From Citromicrobium bathyomarinum (GTDB taxonomy: Bacteria; Pseudomonadota; Alphaproteobacteria; Sphingomonadales; Sphingomonadaceae): a stretch of 64,000 nt of DNA. The stretch covers positions 124,001 through 188,000 of the forward strand of contig CP155577.1 of assembly GCA_001306305.2 (NCBI GenBank), in the 5' to 3' direction. This document shows positions 16,811 through 26,076 of this stretch, in pieces. A program made the translations under genes and the position numbers. Positions within the stretch are counted from its first letter, which is position 1, and each line of letters begins with the position of its first letter. The notes under the pieces were generated by a model. It saw only the letters and a list, made by a program, of their open reading frames with translations, was not told the DNA's origin and ran no database searches.

Positions 16811-17497
16811 TCAGGCGATCTGCCAGTCGACCGGGCCGAGGCCGACCTGTTCCAGAAACGCATTGGCACGGCTGAACGGTTTCGAGCCGAAGAACCCGCG
16901 ATGCGCCGAGAGCGGGCTGGGATGCGGCGAGCGAATCACGCAGTGCCGCGTCGGCTCGTTCAGCTCCGCAATCCGCGACGCTTTCTTCTGCGCATGGCTG
17001 CCCCACAGGATGAACACCGCCGGCTGTTCGCGCGCCGCCACCGCCGCGACGCAGGCGTCGGTGATCGCGTCCCACCCGCGCCCCGCGTGGCTGCCCGCAT
17101 TGCCCGCTTCGACCGTCAGCGTGTTGTTGAGCAGCAGCACGCCGCGCTGTGCCCACGCGGTCAGGTCGCCCGACGCGGGCGCCGGGATACCGCAATCATC
17201 CGCCAGTTCCCTGAAGACGTTCCGCAGCGAGGGCGGATGCGGCACGCCATCGGGGACGGAGAAGCTCAGCCCCATCGCCTGCCCCGGGCCATGGTAGGGG
17301 TCCTGCCCCAGAATCACGACCTTGACCTGGTCCAGCGGGGTCAGCTCCAGCGCGCGCAACCGGCAGCCCTGCGGCGGATAGATCGCCTTGCCTGCGGCTT
17401 CCTCCGCGCGCAGAAAGCCGCCCAGCTTGCGCGCCTCCGGCGTGGCGAGCACCGGGGCCAGCGTGTCTTGCCAGCTATCGGGTAGGTCTTGGCCCAT
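16811..17497 (-). CDS. ung: Uracil-DNA glycosylase, family 1
   Basis: A 228-residue base-excision repair enzyme that removes uracil from DNA. The water-activating motif GQDPYHG is at 64-70 (Asp66 catalytic). The minor-groove loop motif HPSPLS begins at His192, and GVLLLNNTLTVE forms the uracil pocket. Length and motif order are standard for Ung. It converges with the upstream membrane protein gene, with 16 bp between the stops. Confidence 0.97.
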   Translation of the reverse strand: MGQDLPDSWQDTLAPVLATPEARKLGGFLRAEEAAGKAIYPPQGCRLRALELTPLDQVKVVILGQDPYHGPGQAMGLSFSVPDGVPHPPSLRNVFRELADDCGIPAPASGDLTAWAQRGVLLLNNTLTVEAGNAGSHAGRGWDAITDACVAAVAAREQPAVFILWGSHAQKKASRIAELNEPTRHCVIRSPHPSPLSAHRGFFGSKPFSRANAFLEQVGLGPVDWQIA

Positions 17498-17610
17498 GCC
17501 CCCTCGCTATTGGTCCGGGGGCCCAGAGGCCAGATGCCCTTCCCCTCTTTCCCCAATATGCCTAGGGAACGCGCAAGGGGCGGGCTGGCACCAGACGAAG
17601 AAAGTTCTCC

Positions 17611-18228
17611 ATGGCCGTATATTTTCACGAGGAAGACCTGCCCGAGGGCGTGCTTGCCGAAGGCGCGGTGGCGGTCGATACCGAGACTATGGGTCTCATC
17701 ACCCGGCGCGACCGGCTGTGCCTCGTGCAGATCAGCGACGGCAAGGGCGACGAACATCTGGTCCGCTTCGGCGTCGACAGCAGCTTCGATGCGCCCAATC
17801 TCAAGGCCGTCCTCGCCGATCCTGCGCGGACCAAGCTGTATCACTTCGGCCGCTTCGATCTCGCGGCGATCGAATACTGGCTCGGCGTCACCGCCGCTCC
17901 GGTGTTCTGCACCAAGATCGCGAGCAAGCTGACCCGCACCTATACCGACCGCCACGGGCTCAAGATGCTGGTCAGCGAACTGCTGGGCGAGGATATCTCC
18001 AAGCAGCAGCAAAGCTCCGACTGGGGCGCGCCCAAGATCAACGACGCACAGCGCGAATATGCCGCGTCGGACGTGCGTTACCTCCACCGGCTGCGCGATA
18101 TTTTCGAAGAGCGGCTGGCACGCGAAGGGCGCACCGAAATCGCGCAGGCCTGTTTCGATTTCCTGCCGACCCGCGCGCGGCTGGACATTATCGGCTGGCC
18201 CGACACCGACATCTTCAGCCACGAGTAA
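17611..18228 (+). CDS. Ribonuclease D-like 3'-5' exonuclease
   Basis: A 205-residue DEDD-family exonuclease. Exo I is VDTETMG (Asp23, Glu25), Exo II is in HFGRFDLA, and Exo III is EYAASDVRYL with the Tyr of the DEDDy subclass. It lacks the HRDC domain of full-length E. coli RNase D, as do the short alphaproteobacterial forms. It probably trims tRNA or other RNA 3' ends. The gene is 24 bp upstream of lptC and probably in the same transcript. Confidence 0.9.
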   Translation: MAVYFHEEDLPEGVLAEGAVAVDTETMGLITRRDRLCLVQISDGKGDEHLVRFGVDSSFDAPNLKAVLADPARTKLYHFGRFDLAAIEYWLGVTAAPVFCTKIASKLTRTYTDRHGLKMLVSELLGEDISKQQQSSDWGAPKINDAQREYAASDVRYLHRLRDIFEERLAREGRTEIAQACFDFLPTRARLDIIGWPDTDIFSHE

Positions 18229-18252
18229 GCCCGGTTAGGGTCTGAACCCATC

Positions 18253-18921
18253 ATGCAGCACGATCAGGTGGAAGAAACGAGCGAGGCAAGCCGGCAGCGC
18301 CGCGGGCGGCAACGCCAGGCCGCGCCGGGCGGGTTTCACGATCGCCTGATCAAGATCCTCGCGGTCGCCCTGCCGATGGCGACCGGGGTGATCGTCGCCT
18401 TCCTCGTGATCGCCCCGTTCTCGCCGCGCGACGAGGTTTCCTTCGTGCTCGATCGCGACAAGGTGCAGGAAATCGACGAGCGCCTGAGGATCGACAACGC
18501 GACCTATCGCGGGTCGGACAATCAGGGCCGCCCCTTCTCGCTCACCGCGCGCGAGGCGGTGCAAAGGTCGAGCAAGGAAGGGATCGTGCGGCTGGACACG
18601 GTCATCGCCCGGATTCTGCTGCAGGGCGGTCCCGCGCAGCTGCGCGCGGAGGGCGGCGCGTACAAGATTTCCGACGAAGTGCTCGATGTGACCGGCCCGA
18701 TTATCCTGAACGCGACCGATGGCTACAACCTGGTCGCGCGCGGCGTTTCGGTCGACCTGCGCGACCAGACTCTGGTGGGCGACGAAGGCGTATCGGGCGC
18801 CGTGCCCGCAGGCACCTTCTCCGCCGACACCCTGCGGGTCGATCTGGAGACCCGAACGATAACGCTTGACGGCAATGCGCGCCTGCGCATGGTGCCGGGC
18901 CGATTGGAGACCATGCAGTGA
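18253..18921 (+). CDS. lptC: LPS export protein LptC
   Basis: A 222-residue bitopic inner-membrane protein with a basic N-terminal tail, one transmembrane helix (about 31-56, ILAVALPMATGVIVAFLVI) and a periplasmic beta-jellyroll that receives LPS from LptBFG and passes it to LptA. The sequence from FVLDRDKVQEIDERL onward is typical of LptC in sphingomonads. Its TGA overlaps the GTG start of lptA by 4 bases, indicating translational coupling. Confidence 0.9.
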   Translation: MQHDQVEETSEASRQRRGRQRQAAPGGFHDRLIKILAVALPMATGVIVAFLVIAPFSPRDEVSFVLDRDKVQEIDERLRIDNATYRGSDNQGRPFSLTAREAVQRSSKEGIVRLDTVIARILLQGGPAQLRAEGGAYKISDEVLDVTGPIILNATDGYNLVARGVSVDLRDQTLVGDEGVSGAVPAGTFSADTLRVDLETRTITLDGNARLRMVPGRLETMQ

Positions 18922-19457
18922 TCCCGCGCCTCATCCGCCAAAATTCCCGACTGGCCGCACGATCCGGCGTGGTCGGCTTCGCGCTGGCCGCGTGCACTCT
19001 CACCGGCATCCAGCTGCACGCACAGGCGATTGCGGCGCATAATTCCAACGCGCCGGTGGATTACGCCGCCAACCGGATCGAGCTGCAGGACCGGCAGAAC
19101 CGCGTGGTCCTGTCCGGCAACGTAGTGATCGAACAGGCCGACCTGCGGATGACTTCGGCGAGCACGATCGTCGACTATTCGGACGCCGGATCGCTCAGCA
19201 TCCAGCGCATTTCCGCGACCGGCGGGGTCACCGTGACCCGCGGCAACGAAAGTGCGCGCGGCAATGTAGCGGTGTACGATTTCAACCGGCGGGTGATCAC
19301 CATGACCGGCAATGTCCGGCTGAAGCGCGGGTCGGACACGCTCAATGGCGGGCGGCTGACGATCGATCTGCGCACAGGTCTTTCCAGCGTGGACGGGGCC
19401 GGCGGATCGGATGGCGGCGGCCGGGTAACCGGCTCCTTCTCCGTCCCCGAGGACTGA
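18918..19457 (+). CDS. lptA: LPS transport periplasmic protein LptA
   Basis: A 179-residue periplasmic protein with a signal sequence (hydrophobic to about residue 36, LHAQAIA) and the OstA/LptA repeat core: VDYAANRIELQDRQNRVVLSG and TASTIVDY-like strands that form the LPS bridge between membranes. It is read from GTG at 18918, overlapping the lptC stop. The Gly/Ser-rich C-terminus (GGSDGGGRVTGSF) is unstructured. The usual next gene, lptB, does not follow; a convergent holA does. Confidence 0.88.
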   Translation: MIPRLIRQNSRLAARSGVVGFALAACTLTGIQLHAQAIAAHNSNAPVDYAANRIELQDRQNRVVLSGNVVIEQADLRMTSASTIVDYSDAGSLSIQRISATGGVTVTRGNESARGNVAVYDFNRRVITMTGNVRLKRGSDTLNGGRLTIDLRTGLSSVDGAGGSDGGGRVTGSFSVPED

Positions 19458-19470
19458 TTTTCCTGTAACT

Positions 19471-19490
19471 TCGGCCCTAGAGCGGGCCGA
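19471..19490. terminator. Hairpin between convergent lptA and holA
   Basis: TCGGCCC-TAGAGC-GGGCCGA forms a 7-bp perfect stem in the 45-bp space between the two convergent stops. No U-tract follows directly on either strand, so it is a weak bidirectional terminator candidate. Confidence 0.4.
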
Positions 19491-19502
19491 TACCGCATTA
19501 GA

Positions 19503-20552
19503 TTAGCGCGAGGCGACCCGCGCGATCCACGCGATTTCCTGGCTCAGGAGCAGTTCGGCCTGCTGGCTGTTGGCGAGCAGCGCCTGATGCAGTGCGGTCA
19601 GGCGCGAGACCAGACGGTCGAGCCGTTTGCCACGCCAGATCCGCAGCTGTTCGGCCAGATCGCGCTCGTCCTTGAAGAAAATCCGCCGCGCGCGCTTTTG
19701 CGCATCGACGAAAGAGCCGACATCCTCGCCCGGGCGCATCCGTGCGGAAAGCTGCGCCAGGTGCGCCGCGCGCCGTTCGAACGCCAGCGCCACGCCGACC
19801 GGGTTCAGCGCCAGCGTATGAAGCCGCGCGAGTTCGCCGGGCAAGCGCTTGGCATGACCGCCCAGTGCGGCGTTGACGAGCGGCATGAAGCCGTCCTCCT
19901 CGCTCGACGCGCCGATCGCATCCCACGCGGCGGCATCGGCGGTCTTGGGCGTGTCGGGCGCTGCATCGAGGTATAGCGCCAGCTTCTCCACCTCGGCCTC
20001 GGCCAGCCGCCGGTCGAGGCCGGAGGCGCGGGCGATTCGCTGCGCCAGATCGCCTCCGAGCCGCAGCCCCGCCCGGTCGGCCAGATCGCGCACGGTATTG
20101 GCCATGTCGCCCAGATTGGGCGGATAGAACATCGCGACCAGCGTGCCCTTCGCACCCGCCACCAGCTTCGCGCTGCGCGACTTGTCGGTCGCGTTGACGG
20201 CCACCACCAGCACCGGGCAAGCCTCTCCCTCGGCCTCCAGATGCAGTTTCAGCGCGTCGTGCGCTTCCTCGCCTGTCGCGCGCACCAGAATGTGGCGCGC
20301 ATCGCCGAACAGCGAGGAAGAGCGCGCCTCGTCCGCCAGCCTGACGGGATCGCGGCGCAGTTCCGCGCCGGACAGATCGACCCGCTCGCCCGCATCCTTC
20401 AGATTGCCCACGATCGTCGCGGCGGCGGCTGAAGCGGCGCTCTCGTCGGGACCGCACAGGAAGAAGGTGTGGCACTCGCGCGCCGCCTGTCCTGCGACCC
20501 GGCCGAAAGTGTTCTGATTGGCCTTGAGGGATTGCTGACCCGCCGCCGCCAT
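19503..20552 (-). CDS. holA: DNA polymerase III subunit delta
   Basis: A 349-residue clamp-loader subunit. Its N-terminal ATPase-like domain lacks the classic P-loop, as is usual for delta (FFLCGPDESAA at that place). It is followed by FDVR-like strands (ILVRATGEEAHDAL) and the helical C-terminal collar domain. It opens the beta clamp as part of the DnaX complex. It is the third gene of leuS-lptE-holA, an arrangement common in alphaproteobacteria, and starts 13 bp after the lptE stop. Confidence 0.9.
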   Translation of the reverse strand: MAAAGQQSLKANQNTFGRVAGQAARECHTFFLCGPDESAASAAAATIVGNLKDAGERVDLSGAELRRDPVRLADEARSSSLFGDARHILVRATGEEAHDALKLHLEAEGEACPVLVVAVNATDKSRSAKLVAGAKGTLVAMFYPPNLGDMANTVRDLADRAGLRLGGDLAQRIARASGLDRRLAEAEVEKLALYLDAAPDTPKTADAAAWDAIGASSEEDGFMPLVNAALGGHAKRLPGELARLHTLALNPVGVALAFERRAAHLAQLSARMRPGEDVGSFVDAQKRARRIFFKDERDLAEQLRIWRGKRLDRLVSRLTALHQALLANSQQAELLLSQEIAWIARVASR

Positions 20553-20565
20553 GCGTCCGCGCGCC

Positions 20566-21057
20566 TCAGTCCTGCGCGCGTAGCGTCAGCGAGACTCGCG
20601 TCACGATCTGGTCGGCGACGACTTGGGCCAGCCGTTCGAGTGCCGCGCGTTCGGCGGCGATGGTGGCGTAGTCGCTCGACACGACGTCGATCCCGGCGTC
20701 GGACCCGGCGGTCGAATCGAGCAGGATCGCCCCGCTCGACAGGTCGACCAGCTGATAACGCGCGCGCAGCGTGCGCCGTTCGCGGCTGACGGTTTCGTCG
20801 CTCAGCAGGCCGAGACTGCCCAGCTCGTCATCGAGCAGGATATCGAGGCGGTAGCGCGGGGTCTGGCCCGCCGGGCCGATCGACAACCGGTCTTCCAGCG
20901 CGGTGGCGACCAGCCAGCCGTCGCGCCCCTCGATCGGGGCGACTTCGACCGCCGACAGATCGGCAACCGCCGCCTTGCCATTGGCTCCGGCATAGATCGG
21001 CTGGAGCCCGCAGGCCGAGAGCGCGAGCAGCGCGAGAAAGGCAAACGCGAATCGCAT
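20566..21057 (-). CDS. lptE: LPS-assembly lipoprotein LptE
   Basis: A 163-residue outer-membrane lipoprotein: signal [16 protein letters not shown] with the lipobox Cys at 16, then GLQPIYAG, the usual start of mature LptE, and a fold ending in a conserved helix (AERAALERLAQVVADQIVTR). It plugs the LptD barrel during LPS insertion. Its ATG overlaps the leuS stop (TGATG). The open frame extends 88 codons further upstream inside leuS, but the signal peptide fixes this start. Confidence 0.92.
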   Translation of the reverse strand: MRFAFAFLALLALSACGLQPIYAGANGKAAVADLSAVEVAPIEGRDGWLVATALEDRLSIGPAGQTPRYRLDILLDDELGSLGLLSDETVSRERRTLRARYQLVDLSSGAILLDSTAGSDAGIDVVSSDYATIAAERAALERLAQVVADQIVTRVSLTLRAQD

Positions 21058-23582
21058 CAGGTGACGATATTCACCAGACGGTCGGGCACCACAATGACCT
21101 TGCGAATTTCGGCTCCGTCGATCGAGCGCTGGACCTTGTCGCTGGCCAGCGCCAGTTCCTCCAGCGCCTCTTTCGATGCGCCCTTGGGCACAGTCAGCGT
21201 GTCGCGCAGCTTGCCCTTGTGCTGAACCGCAATGGTCACCTCGTCCTCGACCAGCAGGCTCTCGTCGACCTCGGGCCACGGCGCCTTGGCGATCAGGCCC
21301 TGCCGTCCGATGGAATGCCATGCCTCTTCTGCAAGGTGCGGCATCATCGGCGCGACGAGCTGGAACAGCGTCTGGATCGATCCGGTGCGGGTTGCCGAAG
21401 GCTCCGCCTTCTCGAGCGCACCGACCAGTTCGTAGAGCTTGGCGACCGCCTTGTTGAAGTGCAGCGCCTCGATCGTCTCGGCGACGTCGTGCACGCTGCG
21501 CGCGGTCTTGCGCGCCAGATCGGCATCCTCGCCCTGCGCCGCCGGATCATGTTCGCCGACCAGACGCCACACGCGCTGGACGAAGCGCGCGCAGCCTTCG
21601 ATGCCGCTTTCGGACCACGGCAAGTCGCGTTCCGGCGGGCTGTCGGACAGCATGAACCAGCGCACGGCGTCGGCACCATATTGCGCGATGATCGTATCGG
21701 GATCGACCACGTTGCGCTTGGACTTGGACATCTTGACCACGCGGCCGACGCTGACCGGGAAGCCGTCTTCCTTGAGCACCGCGCTCTTGGCGTCGCGGGT
21801 GATTTCCTCGGGCGCGAAATAGACCATCCGGCCCGAATCGGGCTCGCGCCGGAAATAGGTTTCGTGCGTGACCATGCCTTGCGTGAACAGGCTGGCGAAG
21901 GGCTCGGTAAATTCGACCATGCCCAGCCGGGCGAGCGCCCGGGTCCAGAAACGCGCATAGAGCAGGTGCAGGATCGCATGCTCGATCCCGCCGATATACT
22001 GCTCCACCGGCAGCCACTTGGCGACCTCTTGCGGATCGAACGGGCGATCCGCAGGCTGGCTGGCAAATCTCAGGAAATACCACGAGGAATCGACGAAGGT
22101 GTCGAGCGTATCGGTCTCCCGCACCGCCGCGCCGCCACATTTGGGGCAGGTGGTGTTCTTCCAGATCTCGTGCCGGGCGAGCGGATTGCCGGGGGTCTTG
22201 AAGTCGATATCCTCGGGCAGGGTCACCGGCAGATCGGCCTTGCGCACCGGCACCACGCCGCAAGCATCGCAGTGGACGAAGGGGATCGGCGTGCCCCAGT
22301 AACGCTGGCGCGAAACGCCCCAGTCGCGCAGGCGCCAGACGGTCTTGCCCTCGCCCCAGCCGTCGCGTTCCGCCCGGTCGATCACCCACTGTTTGGCGCT
22401 ATCGACGTCCATCCCGTCGAGCGGGCCGGAATTGACCAGCACGCCCTCGCCCGGCTCTGCGGTCGTGCCCAGCGGGCGGTCCGCATCGGCGGCGCTGACG
22501 CCGACCACGCGCAGGATCGGCAGATCGTATTTGCGCGCGAAGTCGAAATCGCGCTGGTCGTGGCCGGGCACGCCCATCACCGCGCCGGTGCCGTAATCCA
22601 TCAGCACAAAATTGGCGATGAACAGCGGCAGCTCGCTGCCCAGCAGCGGGTGGCGCGCGGTCAGGGCGGTCATATAGCCCTTCTTTTCCGCCGTTTCGAG
22701 GTCGGCCGCAGTGGTCCCGCCGCGCTTGCATTCCTCGATGAAAGCAGCTGCGCCTGCATCCTTTGCAGCAACCGCCTGCGCGATCGGATGATCGGGCGCG
22801 ACCGCGACGAAACTGGCCCCGTAGATCGTGTCGGGCCGGGTCGAATAGACCTCTACCCGCCCGCCGTTCGAGAGATCGAACGCGAGCTGCAGGCCGCGGC
22901 TCTTGCCGATCCAGTTTTCCTGCATCAGGCGGACCTTGTCGGGCCACTTGTCGAGGCTTTCGAGACCGTCGAGCAGCTCTTCGGCGAAATCGGTGATCTT
23001 GAGGAACCACTGCGCAAGCTTGCGCTTCTCGACCTCCGCGCCGGAGCGCCAACCACGGCCTTCGATCACCTGCTCGTTGGCGAGCACGGTCTGGTCGACG
23101 GGGTCCCAGTTGACCTCGCTTTCCTTGCGATAGACCAGCCCTGCCTCGAACAGGTCGATGAACAGCGCCTGCTCGTGCCCGTAGTAATCGGGTTCACACG
23201 TGGCGAGTTCGCGGCTCCAGTCGAGCGCGAAACCCAGCCGCTTGAGCTGCGCCTTCATCGATTCGATGTTCTCGCGGGTCCACTTGCCCGGATGGACGCC
23301 TTTTTCCATTGCCGCGTTTTCCGCCGGCATGCCGAACGCATCCCACCCCATCGGGTGCAGCACCTCGTGCCCGCGCATCGCCTTGTAGCGCGCGAGCACG
23401 TCGCCCATCGTGTAGTTGCGCACGTGCCCGATATGGATCCGACCCGAAGGGTAGGGAAACATTTCGAGCACGTAGCTCTTGGGCCGGTCGCTGGCGCTGT
23501 CCGCACGGAAGCACTCGGCCTCGTCCCATGCCTTCTGCCAGCGCCCGTCGGCACTCGACGGGTCGAAACGCGTGTCGTTCAT
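21057..23582 (-). CDS. leuS: Leucyl-tRNA synthetase
   Basis: An 841-residue class I synthetase. The HIGH motif appears as [14 protein letters not shown] (about 43-56) and the KMSKS motif as [10 protein letters not shown] (about 612-621). The CP1 editing domain with its Thr-rich pocket and a zinc-type CPKCGG element are also present. It heads leuS-lptE-holA and is preceded 28 bp upstream by a DUF3576 lipoprotein gene on the same strand, so no separate leader is obvious. The identification is certain. Confidence 0.98.
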   Translation of the reverse strand: MNDTRFDPSSADGRWQKAWDEAECFRADSASDRPKSYVLEMFPYPSGRIHIGHVRNYTMGDVLARYKAMRGHEVLHPMGWDAFGMPAENAAMEKGVHPGKWTRENIESMKAQLKRLGFALDWSRELATCEPDYYGHEQALFIDLFEAGLVYRKESEVNWDPVDQTVLANEQVIEGRGWRSGAEVEKRKLAQWFLKITDFAEELLDGLESLDKWPDKVRLMQENWIGKSRGLQLAFDLSNGGRVEVYSTRPDTIYGASFVAVAPDHPIAQAVAAKDAGAAAFIEECKRGGTTAADLETAEKKGYMTALTARHPLLGSELPLFIANFVLMDYGTGAVMGVPGHDQRDFDFARKYDLPILRVVGVSAADADRPLGTTAEPGEGVLVNSGPLDGMDVDSAKQWVIDRAERDGWGEGKTVWRLRDWGVSRQRYWGTPIPFVHCDACGVVPVRKADLPVTLPEDIDFKTPGNPLARHEIWKNTTCPKCGGAAVRETDTLDTFVDSSWYFLRFASQPADRPFDPQEVAKWLPVEQYIGGIEHAILHLLYARFWTRALARLGMVEFTEPFASLFTQGMVTHETYFRREPDSGRMVYFAPEEITRDAKSAVLKEDGFPVSVGRVVKMSKSKRNVVDPDTIIAQYGADAVRWFMLSDSPPERDLPWSESGIEGCARFVQRVWRLVGEHDPAAQGEDADLARKTARSVHDVAETIEALHFNKAVAKLYELVGALEKAEPSATRTGSIQTLFQLVAPMMPHLAEEAWHSIGRQGLIAKAPWPEVDESLLVEDEVTIAVQHKGKLRDTLTVPKGASKEALEELALASDKVQRSIDGAEIRKVIVVPDRLVNIVT

Positions 23583-23610
23583 AGGTACGTCTTTTCGCGA
23601 AACAGGCGGA

Positions 23611-24078
23611 TCAGCTCGAAATCGCCTGGCGGCGCAGTTCGCGCGCCTTGGTCAGGATAATGTCTTCCAGTTTCTGCACGGTCGCGGCCTGTACCGGCGC
23701 ATCGACCCAGGTGCCGCCCTGGTTGACCTGGCGGCTGGCAGCGACGCGCAGGGCATCGGCGCGCAGATCCTGGTCGAGGATGGAGATGGTGAGCTTGACC
23801 CGCTCACCCGGGTTCTCGGGATTGGCGTACCAGTCGGTCACGATCACCCCGCCCGCGCTGTCCGCCTGCAGCAGCGGTGCAAAGCTGACTGCTTCGAGGC
23901 TGGCGCGCCAGAGATAGGAATTGACCCCGATCGTGGTCACCTGGCTCGCCGCCAGATCGGGATCGGGCAGTTCGTTGCCGCCGCCAGCGCAGGCGGCAAG
24001 AGCGGCGCACGCGCCGGCGAGCAGGCCGCAGCGAATCGCGGTGGAGGCGGAACGGGTCGAGGAGCGGCGCTGGATCAT
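23611..24078 (-). CDS. DUF3576 lipoprotein
   Basis: A 155-residue protein starting [10 protein letters not shown], with a signal peptide and lipobox near LAACAGG. The mature part ([35 protein letters not shown]) is typical of DUF3576. GGAAAG precedes the chosen ATG; a start at 24129 would add a polar extension before the signal peptide. It lies directly upstream of leuS-lptE-holA, suggesting co-expression with envelope biogenesis. The family has no known biochemical function. Confidence 0.85.
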   Translation of the reverse strand: MIQRRSSTRSASTAIRCGLLAGACAALAACAGGGNELPDPDLAASQVTTIGVNSYLWRASLEAVSFAPLLQADSAGGVIVTDWYANPENPGERVKLTISILDQDLRADALRVAASRQVNQGGTWVDAPVQAATVQKLEDIILTKARELRRQAISS

Positions 24079-24432
24079 CTGTGCTGGCTTTCCACTGAAA
24101 CTGGCCCAAGGAAATCGCCAGGGGCCCATGAGAATGGCGTATGGATCGGTCGGCAGACCGCGCGTATGTAGCCTCTATCGCCGCGCAACGGGCGCAGCAA
24201 GTGCGCGCCTGCCTTGCCGCGTACAGCAGCGCCAGGCGGCTTTACGCATCATGAACCCGGATTGCGATTGTGTGCCGCGTGCAACACCTGACATGCAAGT
24301 GCGCAGGGTCCTGTGGAAAAGCTGGCATCCGCCAGGGCGCTGTCCTAGTGTTCAGGGGAACCATTGGTCTGGGCAAAGCGCTTCCAGCTTTGTTCATCCT
24401 GCCGTAAATCGTGCGGCGCTAGAGTGAGTGTA
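24079..24432. other. 354-bp divergent intergenic region
   Basis: This holds the promoters of the DUF3576 lipoprotein (leftward) and the secreted protein at 24433 (rightward). I see a small hairpin, CGGTC-GGCA-GACCG (about 24147-24160), and a weak TTCCAG-N17-TAAATC promoter candidate ending near 24407. An open frame crossing it on the plus strand is antisense to the lipoprotein gene and has no coding character. Nothing else is recognised. Confidence 0.4.
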
Positions 24433-25188
24433 ATGAGCGTCAAGGTCGCCTCAGGACTACGCAAGCTGATCGTGCCCGCCTTGGGCGGCGCGCTGGCGCT
24501 TGTCGCGATTCCGGTGGTTGGCGTTGCTCTGGCAGAGGCCACGTCGCCTACGCTCGTCAGCACCATCGGTGAAAACGCGGGTCGTTTCACGCCCGCCTCG
24601 GTCGACCCTGCGCTCGCCCGCCGTGTGGCGGAACGCTACGCCGCCCGCCAGCAGCCGCTGCCCTTCACCCCCGCCGCAGGCAAGACGATTCCCGATCGCA
24701 TGGTGACCGTGGCCGTACGGGTAGACAATGATGTGGCGCGCGCCGTTTCGGTCCGCTCGGCTATCGACGCGGCCCGTGGCGAGCCCGGTCGCCGCGATAT
24801 CGCGATTGCGCCCTCTGCGTTCGACCTCGGTGTTGCCCGTGGATACCAGAGCTTCGCGAAGCCCGCAGCCGAGCTGCCCAAGTCCGTCTCGCGTATTTCC
24901 GTGCCCGACCTTGCCGAATTCCGCCCGTCGAAAGGCGTGAAGGAAGAACCGAGCCGCTTCCAGCCTCGGGTCTCGATCGATCAGGACCGCATGCGCGGTC
25001 GCACCTCGCGCACCCTCGACGGTCGCAGCGATCGCGAAGTCGATCTTGGCGGTGCCTACCGCGTCACGCGCAATCTCGACGTGACCGCAGGCGTCCGCCT
25101 GTCGGACGAGAGCGACCGGCTTGCACCGCTGACCAATGGTGCGGAAGACAGCCAGTCGGTCTACATCGGAACCCAGCTGCGCTTCTGA
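24433..25188 (+). CDS. Secreted protein of unknown function with beta-barrel-like C-terminus
   Basis: A 251-residue protein starting MSVKVASGLRKLIV, with a signal-type hydrophobic stretch (about 12-36, ending VGVALAEA). The middle is rich in Arg, Ala and Pro. The last 50 residues alternate polar and hydrophobic positions (DLGGAYRVTRNLDVTAGVRL) and end SVYIGTQLRF. A terminal Phe after alternating residues is the usual recognition signal for outer-membrane assembly, so a small barrel or barrel remnant is possible. No family is recognised. Confidence 0.7.
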   Translation: MSVKVASGLRKLIVPALGGALALVAIPVVGVALAEATSPTLVSTIGENAGRFTPASVDPALARRVAERYAARQQPLPFTPAAGKTIPDRMVTVAVRVDNDVARAVSVRSAIDAARGEPGRRDIAIAPSAFDLGVARGYQSFAKPAAELPKSVSRISVPDLAEFRPSKGVKEEPSRFQPRVSIDQDRMRGRTSRTLDGRSDREVDLGGAYRVTRNLDVTAGVRLSDESDRLAPLTNGAEDSQSVYIGTQLRF

Positions 25189-25314
25189 CGCCCGGCTGAT
25201 CCTCGCGCACCGACGCGGCGCAAATCTCTCTCTGCCATCTCTTTTTCTTTGCCCGCTGCTGCGGGTGGGCTACGTCTGGGCGAATAAGATAAGAAATACA
25301 GGGGAGAGAGTGGA

Positions 25315-26037
25315 ATGGCACGTGTCGCTGTGGTGACGGGTGGAACCCGGGGTATTGGCGAAGCGATCAGCCTTGCGCTGAAGGAACAGGGCCGCACGGT
25401 CATCGCCAATTATGCCGGCAATGACGAACGCGCGCAGGAATTTGCGACCCGCACCGGAATTGCCGTGATGAAGTGGGACGTGGGCGACCACGAGGCTTGC
25501 CTCGAGAATGTCTCGCGAATCACCGAGACTCACGGCCATGTCGAGATTCTGGTCAATAATGCCGGGATCACCCGCGACGGCACGCTCGCCAAGATGAGCT
25601 TCGACGACTGGAACGAGGTGATGCGGGTCAATCTGGGCGGCTGCTTCAACATGGCCAAGGCGTGCTTTCCCGGCATGCGCGAGGGCAAGTGGGGGCGGAT
25701 CGTCAATATCGGGTCGATCAACGGCCAGGCCGGCCAGTACGGACAGGTGAACTACGCCGCTGCCAAATCGGGTATCCACGGCTTCACCAAGGCGCTGGCG
25801 CAGGAAGGCGCGCGTTTCGGCATCACCGTCAACGCGATCGCGCCCGGTTATATCGATACCGATATGGTTGCCGCCGTCCCCGAAGAGGTGCTGGGCAAGA
25901 TCGTCGCCAAGATCCCCGTCGGACGGCTCGGCCAGGCGGAGGAGATCGCGCGCGGCGTCGCCTTCCTCACCGCCGATGATGGCGCCTTCGTCACCGGATC
26001 GACCATGAGCATCAATGGCGGGCAACACATGTATTGA
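25315..26037 (+). CDS. phaB: Acetoacetyl-CoA reductase
   Basis: A 240-residue short-chain dehydrogenase. The cofactor motif TGGTRGIG is at 8-15, NNAG at 81-84, and the catalytic set is Ser134, Tyr147 and Lys151 in NYAAAKSG. GSINGQAGQYGQ around Ser134 closely follows PhaB/PhbB, the NADPH-dependent reductase that makes (R)-3-hydroxybutyryl-CoA for PHB synthesis. Upstream GGGGAGAGAG gives a strong ribosome binding site. PHB synthase is not in the window, but a PHB depolymerase lies 16 kb away. FabG is the main alternative, though PhaB fits better. Confidence 0.88.
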   Translation: MARVAVVTGGTRGIGEAISLALKEQGRTVIANYAGNDERAQEFATRTGIAVMKWDVGDHEACLENVSRITETHGHVEILVNNAGITRDGTLAKMSFDDWNEVMRVNLGGCFNMAKACFPGMREGKWGRIVNIGSINGQAGQYGQVNYAAAKSGIHGFTKALAQEGARFGITVNAIAPGYIDTDMVAAVPEEVLGKIVAKIPVGRLGQAEEIARGVAFLTADDGAFVTGSTMSINGGQHMY

Positions 26038-26076
26038 GGGTGCGCGGACGCGCCGCGATGGCGCGCCCGCATCCGC

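Noticed and set aside
21219-23660. An 813-codon open frame on the plus strand
   Set aside because: It is antisense to leuS and rich in Arg, Ala, Gln and Asp, as expected from the complement of a GC-rich gene.
23921-24427. A 168-codon frame crossing the intergenic region before 24433
   Set aside because: Its first third is antisense to the DUF3576 lipoprotein, and the rest has many Arg, Ser and Cys residues and no start signal.
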